DNA from: Gammaproteobacteria bacterium RIFOXYD12_FULL_61_37
GTDB lineage: Bacteria > Pseudomonadota > Gammaproteobacteria > Chromatiales > Chromatiaceae
Assembly (NCBI GenBank): GCA_001801995.1
Contig: MGZB01000016.1
Location: forward strand, 62,001-126,000
Length of the DNA: 64,000 nt
Reading direction: 5' to 3'
Shown: piece by piece, positions 54,496 through 64,000 of the stretch
How positions within the stretch are numbered: the stretch's first letter is position 1
Layout of the letters: each line of letters begins with the position of its first letter
Notes under the pieces: generated by a model
The model's database searches: none
Told to the model about the DNA's origin: nothing
Seen by the model: the letters and a program-made list of their open reading frames with translations, nothing else
Program-made: the position numbers and the translations under genes

Positions 54496-55860
54496 ATGAA
54501 ACTCGGAATCATCATCCTCGCCGCCGGACAAGGCACCCGCATGCGCTCCAAGCTGCCTAAGGTGCTGCATCCCCTAGCCGGCAAGCCGTTATTGAAACAT
54601 GTCATTGACTGTGCAAAGGAACTCGAACCAGAGACTATCGCCGTAGTCTACGGGCATGGCGGCGAGTTGGTGCCGGAGTCACTCAGCACCGAGCCGGTCG
54701 AATGGGTGGAACAGGCAAAGCAGCTCGGCACCGGACACGCCGTTGCACAAGCGATGAAGGCGACCAGAGGGCTTGATCGCGTTATAGTCCTCTATGGCGA
54801 TGTCCCCTTGATCCGCGCCGAGACGCTACGGCATTTGAACGATCGAGCGGCCCAGGGAGTTGGCGTGCTGACCGTCGAACTCTCCGATCCCACCGGATAC
54901 GGGAGAATCTTGCGCGACGATGCACGCCACGTGATGCGCATCGTTGAACAGAAGGATGCCACCCCGGACGAGCTGAGTGTCTGCGAAATCAACAGCGGTA
55001 TCATGAGCATCGGCCGGTCAAATCTTGACGACTGGCTCGCCCGCATCGGCAATGACAATGCCCAGGGAGAGTTTTATCTCACCGATATCGTTGGACTAGC
55101 GGTTGCGGACGGGGTCCCCGTGGAAGGGGTAATGATCGACAACGCTGCCGAGCTGATGGGTATCAATGATCGGGTGCAACTGGCCGCGCTTGAACGGGAA
55201 TATCAGCGCCAGCGCGCCGCCGAACTGATGCGCCAGGGCGTCACTCTGCTCGACCCCGCCCGGTTCGACCTGCGCGGCACCCTTCGCTACGGACGGGACG
55301 TGACTATCGACATCAATGTCCTGATCGAGGGCGATGTGACCCTCGGCGACGATGTCCATGTCGGCGCCAATACGGTACTGCGCAACTGCTGTATCGGGGA
55401 TGAGGTGCATATCCGGGAGAATTGCGTCATTGAGGATGCCAAGATCGGCCCCGGCTGCCGTATCGGTCCCTTCTCCCGTATACGGCCCGGCACTGAGCTG
55501 GTGGGAGCGAACCATGTGGGCAACTTCGTCGAGATCAAGAAGTCACGCATCGATGAGGGGAGCAAGATCAACCACCTTAGCTATGTGGGCGACAGCGTCA
55601 TCGGCAGAAAGGTCAATATCGGTGCCGGCACCATCACCTGCAATTATGACGGCGCCAACAAGCACCAGACCCGCATCGGCGATGGTGCCTTTATCGGCTC
55701 CAACACGGCACTGGTGGCTCCGGTAGCAATCGGCCCCGGCGCAACCATCGGCGCCGGCTCCATCATCAGCAAGGACGCGCCGGAGGAGCGGCTGACCCTT
55801 TCGCGCGCCAAACAGACCACTATCGAGGGCTGGAGACGCCCCATCAAGGAGAAGAAATAG
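54496..55860 (+). CDS. glmU: GlmU, bifunctional UDP-GlcNAc pyrophosphorylase/acetyltransferase
   Basis: 454 residues. Uridyltransferase domain with [24 protein letters not shown], linker, then left-handed beta-helix acetyltransferase domain ending in the usual [17 protein letters not shown]. Makes UDP-GlcNAc for peptidoglycan and LPS. A TATACT at 54456 could be a -10 element. One base separates it from glmS. Confidence 0.95.
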   Translation: MKLGIIILAAGQGTRMRSKLPKVLHPLAGKPLLKHVIDCAKELEPETIAVVYGHGGELVPESLSTEPVEWVEQAKQLGTGHAVAQAMKATRGLDRVIVLYGDVPLIRAETLRHLNDRAAQGVGVLTVELSDPTGYGRILRDDARHVMRIVEQKDATPDELSVCEINSGIMSIGRSNLDDWLARIGNDNAQGEFYLTDIVGLAVADGVPVEGVMIDNAAELMGINDRVQLAALEREYQRQRAAELMRQGVTLLDPARFDLRGTLRYGRDVTIDINVLIEGDVTLGDDVHVGANTVLRNCCIGDEVHIRENCVIEDAKIGPGCRIGPFSRIRPGTELVGANHVGNFVEIKKSRIDEGSKINHLSYVGDSVIGRKVNIGAGTITCNYDGANKHQTRIGDGAFIGSNTALVAPVAIGPGATIGAGSIISKDAPEERLTLSRAKQTTIEGWRRPIKEKK

Positions 55861-55861
55861 C

Positions 55862-57697
<1,836 letters not shown>

Positions 57698-57749
57698 TCC
57701 AGTTCAGTTTTTACTGAGCCTTCAAAAGCGAGCAGATTTCAGGGTTTCA

Positions 57750-57801
57750 GTGACCGTGACGGTCACGACCAATACGATTAGTGACTGGTTCATAGAACCA
57801 G
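57750..57801. repeat. two perfect palindromes after glmS
   Basis: GTGACCGTGACGGTCAC (57750-57766) and CTGGTTCATAGAACCAG (57785-57801). Neither is followed by a T-run on the plus strand. They lie between glmS and a decayed gene. Confidence 0.6.
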
Positions 57802-57815
57802 AACATGCTGCTCTC

Positions 57816-58540
57816 TTATCGACGATTATGAGCCTTGCTGGTCAGGCGCCAAGTCTCCTCGAACAGAAGCCGGCTCTGATCCGGTTCTAGGTAATCGAAG
57901 CGCACCTTGAAGGCGAAGCGGCGGAGGGAAGCCGGGTCGTGCCGCTCCAGCAGGTTGGTGGTGCAGATGAAGATGCCGTCGAACGCTTCCATCTGGATCA
58001 GCACCTCGTTCACCTGGGTGACTTCCCAGTTTTGGCTGGCATCGCGCCGGTCGGCAAGCAGACCATCCGCTTCGTCCAGCACCAGGACATCGCCTTCCTG
58101 TTCCGCCTGGCGGAGTAGGGCTGCGATGTTTTGCTCGGCCTCACCGACCCATTTGGAGAGCAGGCCCGAGGCACGCTTGACGAGAAGCGGGCGGTCCAAC
58201 GCCTGGGCCAGGTGCCGGGCGGGCCGTAGAAGCAGAAGCCGCTAGGACGGCGGCGCAGGCCGGCGATCACTGAGGGGATGTCCAGTCCGATGTTGAGGCA
58301 ATCCAGGCGATAGCCGTGCGGTTCGCCGCTCTTTTTGGGAAACGGCTGCCCCAGAAGCCGGGCCGACTGGCGCAGGGTTCTTTCCGCCACCTGCTCGGCC
58401 TCAGCTTCGGAACAGGGTTGGGTCAATTGGGTCATGCGGGCGGACTTTTCCAACAGTGCGGGTGTCAGTTCCTCCCAGCCAGCAATCCGCGAAACCCAGT
58501 CCGGCCCGATCTTGGTCGTGCTGAAATCCAACTCGGGTCC
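57816..58540 (-). pseudogene. AAA-family ATPase remnant with deleted P-loop
   Basis: Read on the minus strand, one frame encodes DWVSRIAGWEELTPALLEKSARM ... SGFCFYGPPGT and then turns to nonsense, while a second frame continues HLAQALDRPLLVKRASGLLSKWVGEAEQNIAALLRQ ... VLVLDEADGLLADRRD (Walker B) ... ICTTNLLERHDPASLRRFAFKVRF. The switch is at about 58212-58222, inside the Walker A loop, so roughly the GKT segment and a few codons are lost with a frameshift. Both ends also seem truncated. Not functional as an ATPase. Confidence 0.8.
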
Positions 58541-58585
58541 CGGTTTTTTTGCTATGGTTGCGCGAGAACCACACAAGAACCGAAC

Positions 58586-58987
58586 ATGTCCCGTTATCCG
58601 CTTATCCTTCCTTTTCTAGCGCTGTTGATCCTTGTCTCCGGTTGCGACAGCATGCCCTTGACCCCTCCCCAGGAAAAGCTGAGGACAACACTGAGGAGTT
58701 ACGAGGTTACGCTTCGCTGGACCAGCATCGCCGACGCTTACAAATTCCTGACCCCAGAGCTGGCCGAGCAGACCGTGCCCCCGGCCAATCTCAGCAACAT
58801 CAAGATCACCGATTATGAGGTGATCTCGCCGCCACAGATGGAACAGGATCGCGCTCAGCAAAAGGTTAGAATTCGTTACATCTTCCAGGACCGGCAGATA
58901 GTTCGCGAATTGGTCGACTCTCAGCAATGGTTTGATTACCCCGAGCGGGGGTGGCTGCGAGCCAATCCGATGCCCAATTTCCAATAG
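58586..58987 (+). CDS. small lipoprotein
   Basis: 133 residues with a lipoprotein signal ending LILVSGC (lipobox Cys at about 20), so anchored in a membrane facing the periplasm. The remainder is a compact domain (YEVTLRWTSIADAYKFLTPELAEQ ... IRYIFQDRQIVRELVDSQQWFDYPERGWLRANP) that I know only as a recurrent proteobacterial lipoprotein type without known function. Starts at the ATG at 58586, upstream frame from 58316 overlaps the AAA remnant. Confidence 0.75.
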   Translation: MSRYPLILPFLALLILVSGCDSMPLTPPQEKLRTTLRSYEVTLRWTSIADAYKFLTPELAEQTVPPANLSNIKITDYEVISPPQMEQDRAQQKVRIRYIFQDRQIVRELVDSQQWFDYPERGWLRANPMPNFQ

Positions 58988-58996
58988 TCAGCTCTT

Positions 58997-59680
58997 ATGA
59001 CCCTGAAGATTCCATTCAGCCAGCTTCCTGGCCGGCATGAGCGGCATTTCCGCCGCAAGATCCAGAATTCCCTTTTCCCCCGCCCGGTCGAACAATACGG
59101 CGATAGCGACTTGCTGGAGGCCCAGCGGCTGGACCACGGGGAGCTGGTGCAATTCATTTCCCATCTTCACGGACTGGTGACCCGAGCCGTCAGCCTCCCA
59201 CCGAATGTCCCAAGCGAGCAGATTCTCTCACTCAAGGAGGACTTGGACATGGCTTACGAAACCTCTTCCGGTCTCGCCGATGACCAGTCAGGCAACCATT
59301 CCGCCATCCGCGAGCTGACGGTGGTCATCATGAAGACGGTTCGTAGCGGGGCCGACGGGGATCGGCTTGCGGAATCGGAACTTGAGGCAGAGGAACAGGC
59401 ACGCGCGGCCCATTACGCCCTGCTGGAATACCCCATCGTCGCCGATCTGCTACGCCCAGACACCTTGATCGGGGCCGACGAGCTGGCTGCCACCCTGCTG
59501 GGCGAAACACCCGAAGCTCTGGCGGCGGCCCTTTCCCTCTTCGATGCGGTGCAACTCTCCGAACTTGTCTCAGAGTCCCGGATGCTGCTGAATGGCCGGG
59601 CTGGAACGGAAACCGCCCAGGATCGGCTCGCACAGATGGAGGATTATCTGATGGAGGCCGGAGGCAGCTCCGTCAATTAA
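58997..59680 (+). CDS. hypothetical protein
   Basis: 227 residues, soluble, no recognised domain. N-terminal basic part (LPGRHERHFRRKIQN) and an acidic Ala/Leu/Glu-rich helical remainder. Nine bases after the lipoprotein gene, so probably co-transcribed, and convergent with the large FAD/Fe-S gene. Confidence 0.7.
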   Translation: MTLKIPFSQLPGRHERHFRRKIQNSLFPRPVEQYGDSDLLEAQRLDHGELVQFISHLHGLVTRAVSLPPNVPSEQILSLKEDLDMAYETSSGLADDQSGNHSAIRELTVVIMKTVRSGADGDRLAESELEAEEQARAAHYALLEYPIVADLLRPDTLIGADELAATLLGETPEALAAALSLFDAVQLSELVSESRMLLNGRAGTETAQDRLAQMEDYLMEAGGSSVN

Positions 59681-59692
59681 CCGGCCGCCAGA

Positions 59693-62600
59693 TCAGAGCA
59701 GCACACGCTCGATCCCACCCTGCTTCACGCGATCGATGAATTCCCGGCGCCAGTTCGCGCCCAGGGTGGCCAGCGCCAATTCGCTTACGATATAGGCCGG
59801 TGTCAGGCCCGTATCGTCCGTGTAGCGGCTCAGCCCCTGCTGGCAGGCGGGACAGGTCGTCAGCAAGCGCTTCTCCTTATCCCTTCCCAGCGTCCGGATG
59901 GCCGACTGCAACTCCTCCAGCTTGCGGAACCGAAGCTGGTTGGCGATATCGGGACGGGCGGTTCCCAGGGTGCCCGCCTCACCGCAACAACGATCCGAGA
60001 GGAGGGGCCTGGTGCCGAGCAGCTTCTCTCCCACCAGCAAGGGATCATATTGCTTGATGGGACTGTGGCAGGGGTCGTGGTAGATGATGGCCTTCCCCTC
60101 TTCGCGGGGGAGCCGGACCCCCTTTTCCATCAGGTATTCGTGGATATCGAGCAGGCGGCAGCCGGGGAAGATCTTGTCGAATTCGTATTCCCGCAACTGA
60201 TCCATGCAGGTGCCGCAGGAGACGACTACCGTGCGGATGTCCAGGTAGTTCAGAGTGTTGGCGACGCGATGGAAGAGCACTCGATTTTCGGTAGTGATCC
60301 TACGCCCCTTATCGAACAACCCGGCAGCTGCCTGTGGGTATCCACAGCAGAGATAGCCGGGCGGAAGCACGGTTTCGGCCCCGGTCTGGTAGAGCATGGC
60401 GAGGGTCGCCAGCCCGACCTCACTGAACAGCCGCTCGGAGCCGCAACCGGGGAAATAGAAGACCGCCTCGGAATCCTCCTCCTTGCGGTTAGGATCGCGG
60501 ATGATCGCCACCGTGGTCCGATCCTCCAACCCCAGATCGGCCCGCAAGGTGGTGGCGGGGACGGCCACGCGCACCGGCCGCTGCACCAGGTTCCGCACCC
60601 GCTCTCTGGGACTCCCCGTGGTCGCAGCGGGGATGTCGCCCGGCCTCGGCAGCAGACCGCTACGTTTCAGCACCAGATGGGCCAGATTGAGCGCTTTGAA
60701 ACCGATTCTGGCCAAAAGGGTGCGCAGGACTCTCACCGCGCGTGGATCGACCACGTTGAGAAAGGTCAGGGCCGCCCAGGCGCCCAGGTTGCGCCGTTTT
60801 TTCCCGCGCTCAACCAGGATCTTCCGCATCCGGGTTGTCACATCCCCGAAATCGATGTTGACCGGGCAAGGTGTCCGGCACTTGTGGCAGATGGTGCAGT
60901 GATCGGCCACATCGTTCATCTCGGCGAAGTGACGCTGGGAGAGCCCCCTTCGGGTCTGCTCTTCGTAGAGGAAGGCCTCAATGATCAAGCCGGTGGCCAG
61001 GATTTTGTTCCGCGGCGAGTAGAGCAGGTTGGCCCTGGGCACATGGGTCATACAGTGCGGCTTGCATTTACCGCAGCGCAGGCAATGCTTGATCTCGTCG
61101 TTCAGTTGGCCGAGCTCGCTCTCCTTCAGAATCAGGGCCTCCTGCTCGACCAATTGCAGCGAGGGGGTATAGGCCATCTCCAGCCCCGAGCCGGGCATGA
61201 GCTTGCCGCGATTGAAATGCCCCTGGGGGTCCACCACCTTTTTGTAGGCGACGAAGCGCTCCAGCTTTTCCGGCTCCAGGTATTGAAGCTTGGTGAGGCC
61301 GATGCCGTGTTCCCCGGAGATGACGCCACCCAGGGACAGGGCAAGGGCCATGATGCGATCGACGATGCGGTCTGCTTGGTGGAGCATCTCGTAGTTCTGG
61401 GAGTGAACCGGGATGTTAGTGTGGACGTTGCCGTCTCCCGCATGCATATGTAACGCCACGAAGAGCCGCGCATTCCTGATCTCGGCATGGATGGCATCGA
61501 GCCGGACCCGGACTCCCGCCATGGTCTCGCCGTTGAATATCTCCCGGAGCTGTCTCGCCACCTCCCGCCGATAGGAGAGCACCAGCTCCCGGCGCAGCAT
61601 CAGATCCAGCAGGCTGTCGGTCTGCCCCGGCTCGACGCCGTGACCCTCCGCCAGGAGGTCGATGTGCAACGAGGCGGGCTCATCCAGCGAGGCGAGGATC
61701 TTGGCCCATCGCAGTCTGGCGCTTGTCACTCGCTCGAAGGCCGCCTCACGCTTTGGGTTCAGGATCTGGGTATCTTCATCCGAATCCTCGCCCCTTTCGT
61801 CGATGCGCGCCTCGGGGATCTCCCCCTTCAGGTAGTCGATCACCCCATCCATGATGCGGAGTTTGTTTTCGATCGACTGCTCAATGTTGATGCGCTCGAT
61901 CCCCTTGCTGTAGTCGGCGAGGCGATCGAGGGGAATGACCACGTCTTCGTTGACCTTGAAGGCGTTGGTATGGGCGGAGATGGCGGCCGTCCGGGCGCGG
62001 TCGAGCCAGAACCGGCGCCGCGCCTCCGGGCTCTGGGCGACGAAACCCTCCGCACCCCGCGCCTTTGCCAGTTCCACCACATAAGCGGCGGCCTCGGCCA
62101 CCGCTGCGTCTTCCTCTCCCACCACGTCGGCCAGCAGCACCATCTTGGGCAACTGCTGCCGCGCCGCCTTGGTGGAATACTTCACGGCCTTGAGATAACG
62201 CTCGTCCAGGTGTTCCAGCCCCGAGAGTTGGACCTGGCCGTTGGCGTCCAGGTATCCCTTGATCTCGACGATGGCTGGCACCGCGCGGGAGAGGTCGCTG
62301 CCGAAAAACTCCAGGCAGAGGGTCCGGATGTGCGGCGGCATGCGATGCAGGAGGAAACGGGCAGAGGTAATCAGCCCGTCGCAGCCCTCCTTTTGTACCC
62401 CAGGCAATCCACCCAGAAACTTGTCGGTTACATCCTTGCCGAGCCCCGCCGTGCGGAAGGCCGATCCCGGCATCTCTATCTCCTCGGGGGCGCCCAGCGA
62501 TATCTTCCCGTCCGCCTGGAAGCGGCTGACGCGGAAACGCACCCGTGTCTGATCATGGATCAGGCCCAGATTGTGGTCGAGCCGTTCCACCTCCAGCCAG

Positions 62601-63529
62601 TTGGCATCCGGCGTGACCATGCGCCAGGAGACAAGGTTGTCCAGGGTCGTCCCCCAGAGAACCGCCTTCTTCCCGCCAGCGTTCATGGCAATGTTGCCGC
62701 CGATGGTAGAGGCGTCCTGGGAGGTGGGATCAACCGCGAATGCCAGGCCGTTCCGTTCGGCCAGTTCCGAAACGCGCCGCGTCACGACCCCGCAGCCGAC
62801 CTGAACCGTTGCCGCCTCAGCGGGGCTTCCGGGCAGGCGCATCCGCTCCACCGGGCCGATGCGGTCCAGCTTCTCGGTGTTGATCACGGCGGAAAGGAGT
62901 TCCAAAGGCACGGCCGACCCCGTGTAGCCCGTGCCGCCGCCCCTGGGGATGATGGTCAATCCGGTCTCGATGCAGGCCGCCACGATGGGGGCCACTTCTT
63001 CCTCATGATCCGGTGTTATCACCACGAAGGGCAATTCTACGCGCCAGTCCGTCGCGTCCGTGGCATGGGCAGCGCGGGCCATACCGCTGAAATCGATGTT
63101 GTCCGGTCGGGTCACCTTGAGCAGCCGCTTCCTCACCAGGGCGCGGCGGCCGATCTGTTCCACCAGGCAGGACTCGAATCCCTCCAAGGCACGCCGGGCC
63201 GCCCGCAAGAGGGTGATGGCCTGCTGGTTGTCATTGGTACGCAAATCGAATTGATCCAGCCGGTGATTCAAGGCGCCGATCAGGGACTTCCTGCGATCGC
63301 TGTTTTCCAGCAGGTCGTCTTGCAGATAGGGGTTGCGGTTGACCACCCACATATCCCCAAGGACCTCGAACAGCATCCGCGCCGAACGCCCTGTGCGCCG
63401 CGATCCCCGCAACTCCTCGATCAGGCGCCAGCACTCCTTGCCGAGCAGTCGGATGACGATCTCGCGGTCGGAAAAGGAGGTGTAGTTGTAGGGGATTTCA
63501 CGTATGCGTGAAGGGCGGGACTCTTTCAT
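59693..63529 (-). CDS. large FAD-linked oxidase / Fe-S oxidoreductase fusion
   Basis: 1278 residues. An N-terminal region of DUF3683 type (about 1-150) precedes an FAD-binding-4 domain ([35 protein letters not shown]), a FAD-oxidase C-terminal domain ([30 protein letters not shown]), two 4Fe-4S motifs ([11 protein letters not shown] and [11 protein letters not shown]) and GlpC-like CCG domains ([28 protein letters not shown]). The domain set is that of a D-lactate/glycolate/2-hydroxyglutarate-type dehydrogenase with fused Fe-S subunits. The substrate is not known to me. A D-2-hydroxyacid dehydrogenase gene follows divergently, which hints at 2-hydroxyacid metabolism. Confidence 0.85.
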   Translation of the reverse strand: MKESRPSRIREIPYNYTSFSDREIVIRLLGKECWRLIEELRGSRRTGRSARMLFEVLGDMWVVNRNPYLQDDLLENSDRRKSLIGALNHRLDQFDLRTNDNQQAITLLRAARRALEGFESCLVEQIGRRALVRKRLLKVTRPDNIDFSGMARAAHATDATDWRVELPFVVITPDHEEEVAPIVAACIETGLTIIPRGGGTGYTGSAVPLELLSAVINTEKLDRIGPVERMRLPGSPAEAATVQVGCGVVTRRVSELAERNGLAFAVDPTSQDASTIGGNIAMNAGGKKAVLWGTTLDNLVSWRMVTPDANWLEVERLDHNLGLIHDQTRVRFRVSRFQADGKISLGAPEEIEMPGSAFRTAGLGKDVTDKFLGGLPGVQKEGCDGLITSARFLLHRMPPHIRTLCLEFFGSDLSRAVPAIVEIKGYLDANGQVQLSGLEHLDERYLKAVKYSTKAARQQLPKMVLLADVVGEEDAAVAEAAAYVVELAKARGAEGFVAQSPEARRRFWLDRARTAAISAHTNAFKVNEDVVIPLDRLADYSKGIERINIEQSIENKLRIMDGVIDYLKGEIPEARIDERGEDSDEDTQILNPKREAAFERVTSARLRWAKILASLDEPASLHIDLLAEGHGVEPGQTDSLLDLMLRRELVLSYRREVARQLREIFNGETMAGVRVRLDAIHAEIRNARLFVALHMHAGDGNVHTNIPVHSQNYEMLHQADRIVDRIMALALSLGGVISGEHGIGLTKLQYLEPEKLERFVAYKKVVDPQGHFNRGKLMPGSGLEMAYTPSLQLVEQEALILKESELGQLNDEIKHCLRCGKCKPHCMTHVPRANLLYSPRNKILATGLIIEAFLYEEQTRRGLSQRHFAEMNDVADHCTICHKCRTPCPVNIDFGDVTTRMRKILVERGKKRRNLGAWAALTFLNVVDPRAVRVLRTLLARIGFKALNLAHLVLKRSGLLPRPGDIPAATTGSPRERVRNLVQRPVRVAVPATTLRADLGLEDRTTVAIIRDPNRKEEDSEAVFYFPGCGSERLFSEVGLATLAMLYQTGAETVLPPGYLCCGYPQAAAGLFDKGRRITTENRVLFHRVANTLNYLDIRTVVVSCGTCMDQLREYEFDKIFPGCRLLDIHEYLMEKGVRLPREEGKAIIYHDPCHSPIKQYDPLLVGEKLLGTRPLLSDRCCGEAGTLGTARPDIANQLRFRKLEELQSAIRTLGRDKEKRLLTTCPACQQGLSRYTDDTGLTPAYIVSELALATLGANWRREFIDRVKQGGIERVLL

Positions 63530-63679
63530 CGATCAAGACCATGACGGAAGCGGGTCAACAGCGATCCTGGGCGGAGAGACTGTGAAAATATCCCCAGGCA
63601 TCGCTCTTGAGAAGAGCCATATATTAGCCCAGCATCCGGCTTTGCCCATCCATTTTTGTCTTTTCCAGGAACCATCGAG

Positions 63680-64000
63680 ATGCCCGATTCCATCCCCGCC
63701 TCCTTGCTCGATTTCTCCACCATCGGCCATGACGGCGATGTCAGTCTCGCCCCCTTGCAGGAATTACTTCCCCGCCTGAAGGTCCATGAGCAAACTCATC
63801 CCCATGAGTTGGCTGCGCGGGCGGGTTCGGACCGCATCCTCATCACCAACAAGGTCGTCATCGACAGGGATTTCATCGAGACCGCCCCTGCCCTTGAACT
63901 CATTTGCGCCGCCGCCACGGGCACTAACAACATCGACCTCGAAGCCGCCGAGGAGCATGGTATTGCTGTCTGCAACGTGACCGGCTACGCCACCGCCTCG
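63680..64000 (+). CDS. D-2-hydroxyacid dehydrogenase, 3' end outside window
   Basis: 107 codons of the N-terminal catalytic domain of an NAD-dependent D-isomer 2-hydroxyacid dehydrogenase: RILITNKVVIDRDFIETAPALELICAAATGTNNIDLEAAEEHGIAVCNV. The Rossmann motif is beyond the edge. AGGA lies about ten bases before the ATG. Closest to the glycerate dehydrogenase/hydroxypyruvate reductase group by the GTNNIDLEAA pattern; exact substrate undecided. Confidence 0.85.
   Translation, partial: MPDSIPASLLDFSTIGHDGDVSLAPLQELLPRLKVHEQTHPHELAARAGSDRILITNKVVIDRDFIETAPALELICAAATGTNNIDLEAAEEHGIAVCNVTGYATAS

Overview
The window is GC-rich (gene-dense, roughly 60-65 % by eye) and reads as part of the chromosome of a facultatively anaerobic, chemolithotrophic gammaproteobacterium. 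Three things support this: the housekeeping order aroQ-accB-accC-prmA-DUF3426-dusB-fis-purH-purD; pyrophosphate-based energy genes (PPi-phosphofructokinase next to a membrane H+-pyrophosphatase) of the kind found in sulfur oxidisers and methanotrophs; and denitrification genes together with a NAD-linked [NiFe] hydrogenase. I do not name a genus. No rRNA, complete tRNA, CRISPR array, prophage or intact insertion sequence is visible.

Layout. 1-1147: 3' part of a PhoX-type phosphatase. 1210-12010 (minus strand): a nearly complete cytochrome cd1 nitrite reductase cluster, nirS, a NapC/NirT-type multihaem cytochrome with an extra C-terminal haem domain, a cupredoxin, nirC, nirF, nirG, nirH, fused nirDL, nirJ, a small cytochrome c and nirN. 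12050-15734: two hemerythrins, nirE, a DUF2249 protein and a polytopic membrane protein, arranged around three FNR/DNR-type boxes. 15845-20950: lytic transglycosylase, SWIM/SNF2 helicase, a Uma2-family nuclease-like gene and a 5'-truncated HepT remnant. 20917-26013 (minus): hoxFUYH plus its maturation protease. 26248-35806: the housekeeping run, with an lpxA-like gene between purH and purD and an SprT-like gene that seems to start with CTG. 35879-47207: nitrate assimilation, i.e. a NasT-type ANTAR regulator, a 344-bp control region, nrtA-nrtB-nrtD, a cytosolic NrtA-like protein (NasS-like), nirB, nirD and nasA. 47211-57697: amgK, a hypothetical gene, PPi-PFK, H+-PPase, an OmpA-domain protein with tandem repeats, glmU and glmS. 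57816-63529: a decayed AAA ATPase, a lipoprotein, an unknown protein and a 1278-residue FAD/Fe-S oxidoreductase. The window ends inside a D-2-hydroxyacid dehydrogenase gene.

How the genes work together. NirS reduces nitrite to NO in the periplasm. NirE makes precorrin-2, and NirDL/G/H, NirJ, NirF and NirN turn sirohaem into haem d1. NirC, the cupredoxin and the NapC-type cytochrome are candidate electron carriers. The FNR/DNR boxes predict induction by low oxygen and/or NO. The nas block handles nitrate as a nitrogen source. Its control region reads, in order: a perfect NtrC-type dyad, a sigma-54 promoter, hairpins resembling an ANTAR-target RNA, and a strong intrinsic terminator. This predicts ammonium control of initiation and nitrate control of elongation. 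Hydrogen (Hox) can supply NADH, and PPi recycling (PFP plus H+-PPase) couples carbon metabolism to proton pumping.

The most notable items are the complete NtrC/sigma-54/ANTAR/terminator control region, the NapC plus extra-haem-domain fusion in the nir cluster, the CTG-initiated sprT-like gene, and the AAA ATPase whose P-loop has been deleted.
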